A stretch of 64,000 bases of DNA from NCBI RefSeq assembly GCF_021556485.1, contig NZ_JAKGBW010000003.1:124001-188000 (forward strand). The letters are read 5' to 3'. The position numbers were made by a program, and so were the translations under genes. Positions 45,623-54,241 of the stretch are shown in pieces (position 1 is the stretch's first letter; each line of letters opens with the position of its first letter). The notes under the pieces are model-generated. The model was given only the letters and a program-made list of their open reading frames with translations. It was not told the DNA's origin and did not search any database. The stretch comes from Oceanobacillus alkalisoli (GTDB lineage: Bacteria > Bacillota > Bacilli > Bacillales > Amphibacillaceae).

Positions 45623-48600
45623 TTATGATTCGACTAAATCAGCCGTCTCTTCCAGCCTCACAGAAACGAGACGGGATACGCCCGACTCTTGCATCGTCAC
45701 ACCATATAATACATCTGCTTCTTCCATTGTACCTTTCCGGTGTGTAATGACAATGAATTGTGTCTGTTTACTGTAAAGTTTTACGTATTTCGCAAAACGG
45801 GTGACATTTGCTTCATCCAATGCCGCTTCCACTTCATCAAGAATGCAGAACGGAACAGGACGCACTCTTAGAATAGCAAATAATAATGCGATTGCTGTCA
45901 ACGCCCGCTCTCCGCCTGAGAGCAGACCTAATTGTTGTAGTTTCTTTCCAGGTGGTTGTGCAATAATTTCCACACCGGTTTCTAGCATTTGATTCGGATT
46001 AGTTAGCTTCAGTTCTGCTTTCCCGCCTCCGAAAAGTTCTTTGAAGACTACACCGAATTCTTCTTTTATCGCTTTAAAAGTGACTTCAAAACGCTCAATC
46101 ATTTCTACATCAAGCTCTGCGATGACTTTGTAGAGCGTGTTTTTTGCATCAACAAGATCGGTCTGTTGTTCTGTCAAAAAGGTATATCTTTCATGAATTC
46201 GTTCATATTCATCAATTGAACCAAGATTTACCGTACCTAAGTTAACAATCTGCTGTTTCAATTGTTCTACTTCCTTTTTTGACTGTTGAATGTCTGTTGT
46301 TTTCTCGTATGTTTGCTTTGCTTTATCAAAGGTTATCGTATATTCCGTCTCCAAATGTGTTAACCGATTCTCAAGCTCTACATCTAACCGATTCATCTTC
46401 ACTTCTTGTTGTTGAATATTTGCAAGCATAGATTGACTGCGTTTATTTTCTTCCCGCAGCTCATTCTCTTCATCATTAATTGTTTGCGTCCGGTTTGCTC
46501 GTTCACTGCGCAACTCCTGAATTGATGTTGTTAATGTTTCTTTTGTTACTTTTTCTTCGGTTATAGAGGCATTAATCGATTCCTCTGTTTCTTTATTCTC
46601 AAGAATAGAATCGAGTTCGATTAATTTCTCGATATTTCCTTTCAATCTAGTTGCTGTCAAATCGATTTGTTTTTTTAAGTTTTTCACTTTGTCCGATTGG
46701 TTACGATAGCGTTCTTCTTGCTTTGCAAGCAACAGTTTTTGTTCATGATATTTTTCTTTCAACAATTCCCTGTTTTCTTTCACAGCAGACTCTTCTTTTG
46801 TCAGCTGTTCAATTTGTGTTTCCGCTTCTGCTAGCTTCCTTTTTAAATCTGCCAACTGCTCTTTTAATTCTTTTTTACGCTGATTCAGATACTCGGTATC
46901 TTCCTGATATTGCTTTTCTTCCTGATCATAAAGAGACAAGCTGTCATTTAAGGATTTTAATTGTAATTCTGCTTTATGGGAAGATGATTGCAAGGCCTGT
47001 AACTGCTGTTGATCAGCTATCAGATTTTGTTCCTTTCTTTTCAGTTCCTGTTCTCTTTCCGCCATGATCCTCTTTTGTTCTTCCACTTTCTCAGCAAAAG
47101 AAGCCGCTCGAGGTTCATAGCTCGTCAATTTATCCCGCAACTCTTCCAGTTCTTTTTCCCTGGTGAATAGGGACTGGTTCTTCTTCTGAGACGCACCACC
47201 TGTCATCGCTCCACCTGGGGCGACAACATCACCTTCGAGTGTTACAATACGATATTTCCTGCCAGTTAGCCCAGCAATTTCATTCGCATCTTTCAATGTT
47301 TCTGTAATAATGACATGACCCATCAAATGATTAACGGCACGCTGGTAATTCGGTGTTGTCTTTACTAATTCAGCAGCAGTACCGACATAACCCGGGTGGT
47401 CATTCATTCGCTCAACAAGTTGTCTTGGGATATATCTCTCTTGGATTGTTGTAAGTGGCAGAAATGTTGCTCTCCCATTATTCGTCTTTTTCAACCATGT
47501 AATTGCTGTTCGGGCGACTTGCTCATCTGGAACGACAATATGTTGTGCCTGTCCGCCAAGAACAGTTTCAATTGCAAGGATGTAAGACTTCGGAACTTCG
47601 ATCAGCTCAATAACCGCTCCTTCAATTTGCTTTAGCTCACCTTTTTTCCTTGCTTTCAGTATCGCTTTTACACCGTGAAAGAACCCTTGGAAATCTTCCT
47701 TCATTTCTTCGAGCATTTCTTTTTTAGATTTTAACTTATCAATGTACTGGAAGCCTTGATACAGTTTGGTCTGCATGTCTTGAAATTGTCTACGGTTTGC
47801 TTCTACTTCAATTTTCAGTTGCTTAATCTTCTTTTCGCTTGCCTCGTAAATTTCTAGTTGCTCCAGTCGTTCTCTTTCCACTTTATCTCTTACTTGTTCA
47901 AGTTTCTCCCTTTCTTCGAGAGATGCTTTGAACCTTTCAGCTTGTCGTTGATTTTTATTATTGTATTGTTCGGATTGTCTTTCAATTGACTGCAGCTCAT
48001 TTCGACTTGCTGCCTGTTCATTCAAGAGCTCGATATATTCGGATTTCAATTCTTCAATTTGTTCGGCAATCGTTTCTTCTGTACGGCTTAATGTAGTTTC
48101 CAGCTCTTTAATGGATTCTTTTATTGCTTCTATTTCTACTAGAAACGATTTCCGTTTCTCTTCTTCTTTTTTTAGTTCTTCCTCGGTCTTTTTCAGCTCG
48201 GATTCGGTCTGTTCCCGGTCATCCAGCAGCTTCTGTCTATTTTCCCCATGATGCTTGCTTCGTTCGGAGAGTAGTTGTTTTTTTCCTTCCAATTTTTCCA
48301 GTTGTTCTGTCGATAGAAGCAATTTCCCTTGCAGTTCTTCAATCTGTTCATCTAACTGCAAGTTCTTTTTTTTCTGTTCTTCAATCCATGCTTCTTTTTC
48401 TTGGTTCTCCGCTCTCAGGATAATATGTTTTTCATTTTCTGACTCGATTACTTGCTTCATTGTTTTCCACTGCTCATGCAGCGTTTCAATTTCAGCAATC
48501 AATAGGGAAATTTCTTTTTCTTTCAATCGATCTTTTAATGTCAAATACTGACTTGCAGTATTTTTTTGTTCTTCGAGCGGTCCTAGCTGGGACTCGATTT

Positions 48601-49189
48601 CATGCAGAATATCTTCTACTCTATTTAAGTTCTCCTGCGTTTCCGCCAGTTTATATTCTGATTTCTTTTTACGTTGTTTATATTTTAAAACACCTGCAGC
48701 CTCTTCAAAAATCGTTCTTCTCTCTTCCGCTTTCGAGCTAAGGATTTCTTCTACTTTCCCTTGACTGATGATGGAGAAAGCTTCTCTTCCTAAGCCGGAA
48801 TCCATAAATAGATCAATAATATCTTTTAAACGGCAGGATTGTTTATTAATATAGAATTCACTTTCACCTGAGCGATAAACCCTTCTTGTTACACTAACCT
48901 CTTCATAATCGAGGGGCAAGGCTTTATCTTTGTTATCCAATACGAGGGTCACTTCCGCAACATTTAACGCTTTACGGGTATCACTTCCTTGAAATATGAT
49001 ATCTTCCATTTTCGAACCACGTAAAGATTTCACCGATTGCTCGCCTAACACCCAGCGTATCGCATCGGTTATATTACTTTTTCCACTACCGTTTGGTCCG
49101 ACTACAGCCGTTACACCTGGAACGAATTCAATTGAAATTCGTTCCGCAAACGACTTGAAGCCGAGACTTTCCAATTTTTTTAAATACAT
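45623..49189 (-). CDS. smc: Chromosome segregation/condensation ATPase Smc
   Basis: SMC protein that forms condensin with ScpA/ScpB. I chose the ATG at 49189 (MYLKKLESLGFKSFAERI), with TAGGAG 7 bases upstream, which gives 1188 residues. Walker A GPNGSGKSNITDA is near the N-terminus; two long coiled coils flank the hinge (about 500-670, with GYVGTAAELV and GGAMTGGAS); the C-terminus has the ABC signature LSGGERALTAIALLFAIL and Walker B FCILDEVEAALD. In B. subtilis rnc is directly upstream; here a DUF1128 gene on the other strand separates them. Confidence 0.98.
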   Translation of the reverse strand: MYLKKLESLGFKSFAERISIEFVPGVTAVVGPNGSGKSNITDAIRWVLGEQSVKSLRGSKMEDIIFQGSDTRKALNVAEVTLVLDNKDKALPLDYEEVSVTRRVYRSGESEFYINKQSCRLKDIIDLFMDSGLGREAFSIISQGKVEEILSSKAEERRTIFEEAAGVLKYKQRKKKSEYKLAETQENLNRVEDILHEIESQLGPLEEQKNTASQYLTLKDRLKEKEISLLIAEIETLHEQWKTMKQVIESENEKHIILRAENQEKEAWIEEQKKKNLQLDEQIEELQGKLLLSTEQLEKLEGKKQLLSERSKHHGENRQKLLDDREQTESELKKTEEELKKEEEKRKSFLVEIEAIKESIKELETTLSRTEETIAEQIEELKSEYIELLNEQAASRNELQSIERQSEQYNNKNQRQAERFKASLEEREKLEQVRDKVERERLEQLEIYEASEKKIKQLKIEVEANRRQFQDMQTKLYQGFQYIDKLKSKKEMLEEMKEDFQGFFHGVKAILKARKKGELKQIEGAVIELIEVPKSYILAIETVLGGQAQHIVVPDEQVARTAITWLKKTNNGRATFLPLTTIQERYIPRQLVERMNDHPGYVGTAAELVKTTPNYQRAVNHLMGHVIITETLKDANEIAGLTGRKYRIVTLEGDVVAPGGAMTGGASQKKNQSLFTREKELEELRDKLTSYEPRAASFAEKVEEQKRIMAEREQELKRKEQNLIADQQQLQALQSSSHKAELQLKSLNDSLSLYDQEEKQYQEDTEYLNQRKKELKEQLADLKRKLAEAETQIEQLTKEESAVKENRELLKEKYHEQKLLLAKQEERYRNQSDKVKNLKKQIDLTATRLKGNIEKLIELDSILENKETEESINASITEEKVTKETLTTSIQELRSERANRTQTINDEENELREENKRSQSMLANIQQQEVKMNRLDVELENRLTHLETEYTITFDKAKQTYEKTTDIQQSKKEVEQLKQQIVNLGTVNLGSIDEYERIHERYTFLTEQQTDLVDAKNTLYKVIAELDVEMIERFEVTFKAIKEEFGVVFKELFGGGKAELKLTNPNQMLETGVEIIAQPPGKKLQQLGLLSGGERALTAIALLFAILRVRPVPFCILDEVEAALDEANVTRFAKYVKLYSKQTQFIVITHRKGTMEEADVLYGVTMQESGVSRLVSVRLEETADLVES

Positions 49190-49263
49190 ATTCATACTCC
49201 TATTATTCATCACAAGCAGCACTTAGAAAACCGCTTGAATACACAAGGTTTTTCAACTTATTC

Positions 49264-49269
49264 ATTTTA
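49264..49269 (-). promoter_or_regulatory. Possible extended -10 promoter of smc
   Basis: Minus strand TGATAAAAT: -10 TAAAAT with TG one base before it, about 75 bases before the smc ATG. No convincing -35. A promoter is expected here because rnc transcription is closed by a terminator at 49632-49674 and an opposing gene intervenes. Confidence 0.4.
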
Positions 49270-49416
49270 TCATAATCCATCGTTCAAAAGAAGTCTGGCT
49301 CTTATTTTCCACTGAAATGCTCTCTGCAATTTGCAAGATTCGAAGGGAATTGATATATTAAAAAGGATATTTTTGATATATCATACGCTTCGGATCATTA
49401 TTATGGGAGGGGTTTC

Positions 49417-49641
49417 ATGTCATTCGATGAGGCTAATCAAGAGAATTTATCACAGATGCTCAATGAACTTGCTGATCATTTAAATGTTGCTAATCGTGGT
49501 CTATTTGATGCGGAAGACTATGATTTGAACAAATACAATGATTTAAAACTGTTACATCAGGTCATCATGAATAAAGAAAAGCTAAGCGCCCTTGAAACAC
49601 AGGCATTTGTAGATGAACTTGCAACAATCCGTAAAAAATAA
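49417..49641 (+). CDS. DUF1128 family small protein (YfkK-like)
   Basis: A 74-residue acidic, all-helical protein of unknown function. NLSQMLNELADHLNVANRGL, YNDLKLLHQVIMNKEKLSA and TQAFVDELATIRKK fit the DUF1128/YfkK family as I remember it. The ATG at 49417 follows GGGAGGGG. It is on the plus strand, convergent with rnc and divergent from smc, and so splits what is one gene pair in B. subtilis. Its stop codon lies in the first arm of a bidirectional terminator. The promoter is unclear; TTGATATAT repeats lie 45-70 bases upstream. Confidence 0.82.
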   Translation: MSFDEANQENLSQMLNELADHLNVANRGLFDAEDYDLNKYNDLKLLHQVIMNKEKLSALETQAFVDELATIRKK

Positions 49642-49674
49642 ATCAGTGGACTCTTCCACTGATTTATTTTTTTC
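49632..49674. terminator. Bidirectional terminator shared by the DUF1128 gene and rnc
   Basis: Stem TAAATCAGTGGA (49639-49650) and TCCACTGATTTA (49655-49666), loop CTCT, with a T-run on both strands (TTTTTTTC on plus, TTTTTTAC on minus). The left arm includes the TAA of the plus-strand gene; the right tail touches the rnc stop. Confidence 0.9.
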
Positions 49675-50356
49675 ATTCATTCAATTTATTCAAGGCGACT
49701 TTTGCGGCTCGTTGTTCGGCTTCTTTCTTCGATTTTCCAAGCCCTTCTCCAATGATAGCTCCGTTGATGAATACATGAACAAGATATTGCCTGTCATGCG
49801 CAGGACCTTTTTCCTCGGCAACCTCATATGTCACCTTTTCATCTTTGTTCTGTTGTATCAATTCCTGAAGCTCGCTCTTATAATCCATCCCATGGGAAAA
49901 AGCGCCAGTTTTTATTTTCGGAAAAACATGTTCACCTAGAAATTCAATAACCTTTTCGTAGCCTTGATCAAGATAAAGCGCACCTAAGAATGCTTCAAAT
50001 ACATCTGCTAATATGGCAGGACGATCTCTTCCGCCTGTTTGCGCTTCTCCTCTGCCAAGCAATAAATACTTACCAAACTGTAAATCCCTCGCAAATTCTT
50101 CTAAAGACGGCTCGCGCACGATAGCTGCACGCAGCTTCGACAATTCGCCTTCTGGCATTTGTTGGTAAGTAGAATAGAGATATTGAGAAACACCTAATTC
50201 AAGAACAGCATCTCCTAAAAATTCAAGTCTTTCATTATCCGAAAACTCTTCCTGACCATGCTCATTCACATACGATGAATGGGTAAAAGCTTGATTCAAC
50301 AAAGACTTTTCCTTAAAATCAATCTGTAGCTGGCGTTCTAATTCACTTACATCCAT
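49673..50356 (-). CDS. rnc: Ribonuclease III
   Basis: Double-strand RNA endonuclease for rRNA and mRNA maturation. The ATG at 50356 ([11 protein letters not shown]) follows GAGGTGAACTGT; an in-frame GTG at 50365 lies in that SD. 227 residues: RNase III domain with [14 protein letters not shown] and the second acidic cluster [16 protein letters not shown], then a dsRNA-binding domain ([11 protein letters not shown] ... [16 protein letters not shown]). It follows acpP after a terminator. Confidence 0.97.
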   Translation of the reverse strand: MDVSELERQLQIDFKEKSLLNQAFTHSSYVNEHGQEEFSDNERLEFLGDAVLELGVSQYLYSTYQQMPEGELSKLRAAIVREPSLEEFARDLQFGKYLLLGRGEAQTGGRDRPAILADVFEAFLGALYLDQGYEKVIEFLGEHVFPKIKTGAFSHGMDYKSELQELIQQNKDEKVTYEVAEEKGPAHDRQYLVHVFINGAIIGEGLGKSKKEAEQRAAKVALNKLNE

Positions 50357-50384
50357 ACAGTTCACCTCGTTGTGAATAGGTAAA

Positions 50385-50426
50385 GAGGCTGGGATAACGA
50401 TTCTAGAAAAATAAAATCCCAGCCTC
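50385..50426 (-). terminator. Terminator between acpP and rnc
   Basis: Perfect 11-base inverted repeat GAGGCTGGGAT/ATCCCAGCCTC (50385-50395 and 50416-50426) with a 20-base A/T-rich loop. The T-run is short on the minus strand (TTTACC) and longer on plus. Placed 14 bases after the acpP stop, at the end of the fapR lipid operon. Confidence 0.75.
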
Positions 50427-50439
50427 TTCTTTTTTATTA

Positions 50440-50673
50440 TTAGGAAACACTGTTGATATAATTTACAGCGTCACCCACTGTATTAATTTTCTCAGCTTCT
50501 TCATCAGCAATTTCCATGTCGAATTCGTCTTCAAGTTCCATTACAAGCTCCACTACATCGAGGGAATCTGCGTCAAGGTCATCTTTGAATGACGCTTCTA
50601 ACGTTACTTTTTCCTCTTCTACATCTAGACGATCAACAATGATTTCTTTTACACGATCAAACACATCTGCCAC
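50440..50673 (-). CDS. acpP: Acyl carrier protein
   Basis: Carries growing fatty acids on a phosphopantetheine arm. The start is GTG at 50673 ([11 protein letters not shown]), 8 bases after GGGAGG; the earlier in-frame GTG at 50682 is inside that SD. This gives 77 residues, the B. subtilis length. The attachment site is Ser37 in [12 protein letters not shown]. Acidic, four-helix protein. Separated from fabG by interspersed repeat copy B. Confidence 0.98.
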   Translation of the reverse strand: MADVFDRVKEIIVDRLDVEEEKVTLEASFKDDLDADSLDVVELVMELEDEFDMEIADEEAEKINTVGDAVNYINSVS

Positions 50674-50701
50674 ACCGTTCACCTCCCTTCAAAGTCGTAG
50701 T

Positions 50702-50885
50702 CACGTCCGGCTCCAGCGCCCAGCAACTAGCAGGTCTTTTGGTGGGACGAGCATTGCGCAGTCCCAAACTTCACCCTCCTCCAATCGATAAGTCAACATC
50801 AACTCACTGCGTCGCCTGAGTTTCCTTTATCCCCCCTCGGAGTGCTCCAGTTTGTACGTTGCTAAACGGGCACTTACGCCTTTGT
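50702..50885. repeat. GC-rich palindromic interspersed repeat, copy B
   Basis: About 184 bases filling the fabG-acpP gap, homologous along its length to copy A at 39145-39297 and in the same orientation relative to the flanking genes. It differs by an internal insert of about 33 bases (roughly 50733-50765) that can itself fold (TGGGAC ... GTCCCA). It ends three bases before the fabG stop codon, as copy A ends close to the rplS stop. Terminal arms AGCGCCCAGCAAC and GTTGCTAAACGGGC. Confidence 0.85.
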
Positions 50886-50888
50886 ATA

Positions 50889-51629
50889 TTACATTACCAT
50901 TCCGCCATCGATATGTATCGTTTGTCCGGTAATATAGCTCGCATCATCGGAAGCTAAAAAGCGCACGACTTTCGCGACATCTTCAGGTTCACCAAAACGG
51001 TCTAATGGGATCACGGATAGCATGGCTTCCTTTTGTTCCTCATTTAGTGCCTCGGTCATATCGGTTGAAATAAAGCCTGGTGCTACTGCATTCACTAAAA
51101 TATTTCTGGAAGCAAGTTCTTTTGCAGTTGTTTTCGTAAGTCCGATTACTCCTGCTTTTGCTGCTACGTAATTAGCTTGTCCCGGGTTCCCGCTTACTCC
51201 GACAATAGAAGCTACATTGACAATCCGACCGGCGCGCTGTTTCATCATTTGCCGGGTTACTGCTTTCGTACAAAGGAAAACGCCTTTTAAATTCGTGTTA
51301 ATAACATCGTCAAATTCTTCTTCCTTCATACGCATCAATAAATTATCTCTCGTAACACCTGCATTATTCACAAGAATATCCAAGCTGCCGAACGCACCGA
51401 TTACTTCTTTCACCATTGCTTTTACACTGTCTTCATGTGAAACGTTTGCTTGGATGGGAAAGGCTTGGACACCATAACTTTTAAGTTCCTCAGCAACTTC
51501 TTTTGCTTTTGCTTCACTTCCAGCATAGTTAACCGCAACATTCGCACCCTGTTTGGCAAATTCAATTGCGATTGTTCTGCCGATTCCCCTGGAAGCACCG
51601 GTTACTAATACACTTTTCCCCTTTAACAT
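50889..51629 (-). CDS. fabG: 3-oxoacyl-[acyl-carrier-protein] reductase FabG
   Basis: NADPH-dependent reductase of fatty acid elongation, SDR family. The 246 residues carry the cofactor loop [19 protein letters not shown], the catalytic Ser (VNVASIVG) and YVAAK, and end with [14 protein letters not shown]. The ATG at 51629 is directly next to the fabD stop. It is followed by the repeat before acpP. Confidence 0.97.
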   Translation of the reverse strand: MLKGKSVLVTGASRGIGRTIAIEFAKQGANVAVNYAGSEAKAKEVAEELKSYGVQAFPIQANVSHEDSVKAMVKEVIGAFGSLDILVNNAGVTRDNLLMRMKEEEFDDVINTNLKGVFLCTKAVTRQMMKQRAGRIVNVASIVGVSGNPGQANYVAAKAGVIGLTKTTAKELASRNILVNAVAPGFISTDMTEALNEEQKEAMLSVIPLDRFGEPEDVAKVVRFLASDDASYITGQTIHIDGGMVM

Positions 51630-52568
51630 TTATGCATCCTCCTTATACCATTCCAAAAAGTCTTGTAGAGATTTCGCATCTTGTACCGCAAAAGTTTTCG
51701 TTTTTCGATCGATTTTCCGCAGCAGTCCAGAGAGTACTTTTCCATTTCCGATTTCAACAAATGCGTCGATTTCTTCCTCCATCATCGCCCGGATGGATGC
51801 TTCAAAACGGACAGGAGAATAGAGCTGCTTGATGAGCAAATCTTTAATTTCATCTTTTGCTGTAACCGGGGCAGCCGACACATTAGCATAGACTGGAATG
51901 CTTGCATTGTTAATCTCTATTCCGTCTAAGTAACTCGCAAATTCTTCGTTCGCCGTTTTCATTAATCTTGAATGGAACGGCCCGCTCACATTAAGCGGGA
52001 GTACTCGTTTTGCTCCTTTTTGTTTTAACAGCTCTGCAGCTAGTTCCACGCCTTTCACAGAACCAGAAATAACAATTTGTCCAGGACAATTCAAATTGGC
52101 AAGATCAACTACTTCCTCTTTGATACCCTGTAAAACTTCCGTGATCTCTGCTTCATCCAAGCCAAGAACAGCGGCCATGGTCCCTTGCCCTTTCGGAAAT
52201 GCTTGCTCCATCAAACGGCCGCGTGTCGCAACGAGTGGAACAGCATCTTCAAAGGAAATAGAGCCGGAAGCTACCAATGCGCTGTATTCACCGAGGCTAT
52301 GTCCGACCGACATAATCGGCTGAACCCCTTCTTTAAGCAAAACTTGCTCGATTGCAACACTTGTAAGCAAAAGTGCCGGTTGGGCATTTTCCGTTTCTGT
52401 GAGTGTATCTTGTGGTCCATTAAACATAATTTCTATTATATCTTTATTTAATAACTCATTCGCTTGATGAAAAAAATCTTTCACTTCCTGATAGGTATCA
52501 TAAAAGTCTTTTCCCATTCCAACAGCTTGGGAACCTTGCCCAGGAAACATAAATGCTACTCGTTTCAC
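51630..52568 (-). CDS. fabD: Malonyl-CoA:ACP transacylase FabD
   Basis: Loads malonate onto ACP for fatty acid synthesis. The start is GTG at 52568 (MKRVAFMFPGQGSQ), 8 bases after GAGGAG; an in-frame GTG at 52577 lies only 3 bases from that SD. 312 residues with the active-site Ser in SVGHSLGEYSAL and His in VSGPFHSRLM. Third gene of the fapR operon. Confidence 0.97.
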   Translation of the reverse strand: MKRVAFMFPGQGSQAVGMGKDFYDTYQEVKDFFHQANELLNKDIIEIMFNGPQDTLTETENAQPALLLTSVAIEQVLLKEGVQPIMSVGHSLGEYSALVASGSISFEDAVPLVATRGRLMEQAFPKGQGTMAAVLGLDEAEITEVLQGIKEEVVDLANLNCPGQIVISGSVKGVELAAELLKQKGAKRVLPLNVSGPFHSRLMKTANEEFASYLDGIEINNASIPVYANVSAAPVTAKDEIKDLLIKQLYSPVRFEASIRAMMEEEIDAFVEIGNGKVLSGLLRKIDRKTKTFAVQDAKSLQDFLEWYKEDA

Positions 52569-52573
52569 GTCAC

Positions 52574-53569
52574 TCACTCCTCTATATCCATTGATTTTAT
52601 CGTTTCACCTATCATATCTGTTACATCATTATCAACCATATGCTTTGCTTGCCGGATTGCATTGACAATTGCTCGGCTTTTCGATGAACCATGTGCCTTA
52701 ATGACTGGTGCTGCTAAACCAAAAAGTCCGGCGCCACCATATTCGGAGTAATCTAAACGATTTTTGAGAGCTCCTAAGTCATTTTTTACAAGTCCCGCAG
52801 CAAGTTTCGTTTTCAAAGAGGATGTGAACGTTTCTTTTAGTAAGGCGAAAACAGTTTGTGCTGTCCCCTCAATTGTTTTTAACGCAACATTCCCGCTAAA
52901 ACCATCCGTTACAACAACATCAGCCGCATGGTCGAATAAGTCACGAGCTTCGACATTTCCGATAAAATTAATCGGCGCTTGCTCCATTAATTCGAAGGCT
53001 TTCTTCGTTAGTTCATTGCCTTTGGCGTCTTCAGTCCCTACATTTAAGAGAGCTACAGTCGGATCCTTAATTCCTCTCACCTTTTCCGAGTAGATCGACC
53101 CCATAATACCATATTGAAGCAGATGACTTGCTTTAGCTTCTACATTCGCGCCGACATCAAGAAATAGAAAGCCTTGTCCATTGATGGTCGGCAGTGTCGG
53201 GCTTAATGCTGGACGAGAAATCCCTGGGATCCGTCCAACGATAAAGAGACCGGCACTCATTAAGGCACCAGTATTTCCAGCAGAAATACAAGCATCCGCT
53301 CTTCCTTCTTTAACTTCTTTAGCCATCAGTACGAGAGAGGCATCTTTTTTACGGCGTACAGCCCGTACTGGTTCATCCTCACTCGTAATAACTTCTTCTG
53401 TATGTATGATTGAAATATTTTTTGAGTTTGTTAAATAGGGTTTTATATTCGCTTCATCACCAATTAATGTAATCGATAAATCATCAAACTCACGAATCGC
53501 GTCCACTGCACCCTCAACGATTTCTTTTGGTGCATGGTCACCGCCCATTGCATCTATTGCTAATTTCAT
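52574..53569 (-). CDS. plsX: Phosphate acyltransferase PlsX
   Basis: Makes acyl-phosphate from acyl-ACP as the first step of phospholipid synthesis with PlsY. The ATG at 53569 ([20 protein letters not shown]) follows AGGTGG at the end of fapR; an in-frame start at 53629 would lie deep in fapR. 331 residues with [14 protein letters not shown] and [16 protein letters not shown]. Peripheral membrane enzyme. Confidence 0.97.
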   Translation of the reverse strand: MKLAIDAMGGDHAPKEIVEGAVDAIREFDDLSITLIGDEANIKPYLTNSKNISIIHTEEVITSEDEPVRAVRRKKDASLVLMAKEVKEGRADACISAGNTGALMSAGLFIVGRIPGISRPALSPTLPTINGQGFLFLDVGANVEAKASHLLQYGIMGSIYSEKVRGIKDPTVALLNVGTEDAKGNELTKKAFELMEQAPINFIGNVEARDLFDHAADVVVTDGFSGNVALKTIEGTAQTVFALLKETFTSSLKTKLAAGLVKNDLGALKNRLDYSEYGGAGLFGLAAPVIKAHGSSKSRAIVNAIRQAKHMVDNDVTDMIGETIKSMDIEE

Positions 53570-53570
53570 A

Positions 53571-54146
53571 TTATTTGCCACCTGTTTCTTCATTGGATTG
53601 GAACATTTGGAAGTTACCTGTAAATACAACTTCCTGTTCTACATAACTTGTAACGTGAACAACAGTCAATCCTTTATCATTTTTGCCTTCCACCGTTGCC
53701 TTCGCAATCACCCGCTCACCTTCTTTTACTTGACGGGTAAACGTAATTTCCGATTTGGCAGTAAGTGCTAATTGCTCATTAATGACAGCTACTGCGAGTG
53801 AATTGGCTTGAGCAAATAAATGATGTCCTCTAGCAATCTTGTTTCGTGAAAAAACAAGATCCTTTGAGATATCCAATATGGAGATTGCCCGTTCATCCAG
53901 TTCCAGATCAATAATTTCGCCAATCACTTCTTCAATTTGCAAAGCACGGACCGTTTCATTCCATTGATCTTTCGCAACCGATTTAATCCGTTCACGCATT
54001 TCGGGAATGCCGAGTTCCATCCGGTCCAGACGGATTGTTTGAATGCTCACGTTAAATTCGTTAGCCAATTGTTCATCTGTTATAAAGGGAATTTCCTCGA
54101 TTTTCTCTTTTAAAAGTTGCTGTCTTTCAGCTTTAGTTTTTTTCAT
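53571..54146 (-). CDS. fapR: Malonyl-CoA-responsive lipid synthesis repressor FapR
   Basis: Represses fatty acid and phospholipid genes; malonyl-CoA releases it. The 191 residues have an N-terminal DeoR-like helix-turn-helix ([20 protein letters not shown]) and a hot-dog effector domain with [21 protein letters not shown] chose the ATG at 54146 (MKKTKAERQ) to match the family N-terminus; the SD (GGACGGTG) is weak. An operator-like site lies just upstream, which points to autoregulation. Confidence 0.96.
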   Translation of the reverse strand: MKKTKAERQQLLKEKIEEIPFITDEQLANEFNVSIQTIRLDRMELGIPEMRERIKSVAKDQWNETVRALQIEEVIGEIIDLELDERAISILDISKDLVFSRNKIARGHHLFAQANSLAVAVINEQLALTAKSEITFTRQVKEGERVIAKATVEGKNDKGLTVVHVTSYVEQEVVFTGNFQMFQSNEETGGK

Positions 54147-54173
54147 TCTGCACCGTCCACTGTTTACCATACT

Positions 54174-54190
54174 TTATGACTTGGTACTAA
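54174..54190 (-). promoter_or_regulatory. FapR operator (half-conserved)
   Basis: Minus strand TTAGTACCAAGTCATAA. The left half TTAGTACC is a perfect match to the FapR box half-site as I recall it (17-base palindrome TTAGTACCNNNTACTAA type); the right half is degenerate. It overlaps the predicted transcription start of the fapR operon, a position that would block initiation. Confidence 0.7.
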
Positions 54191-54194
54191 TAGT

Positions 54195-54223
54195 AATATA
54201 TAATACGATATATAATTATGCAA
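54195..54223 (-). promoter_or_regulatory. SigA promoter of fapR-plsX-fabD-fabG-acpP
   Basis: Minus strand -35 TTGCAT (54223-54218), 17 bases, -10 TATATT (54200-54195). It lies in the short recG-fapR gap, with the FapR site immediately downstream. Confidence 0.7.
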
Positions 54224-54241
54224 GCCATTATCATGAAAAAA

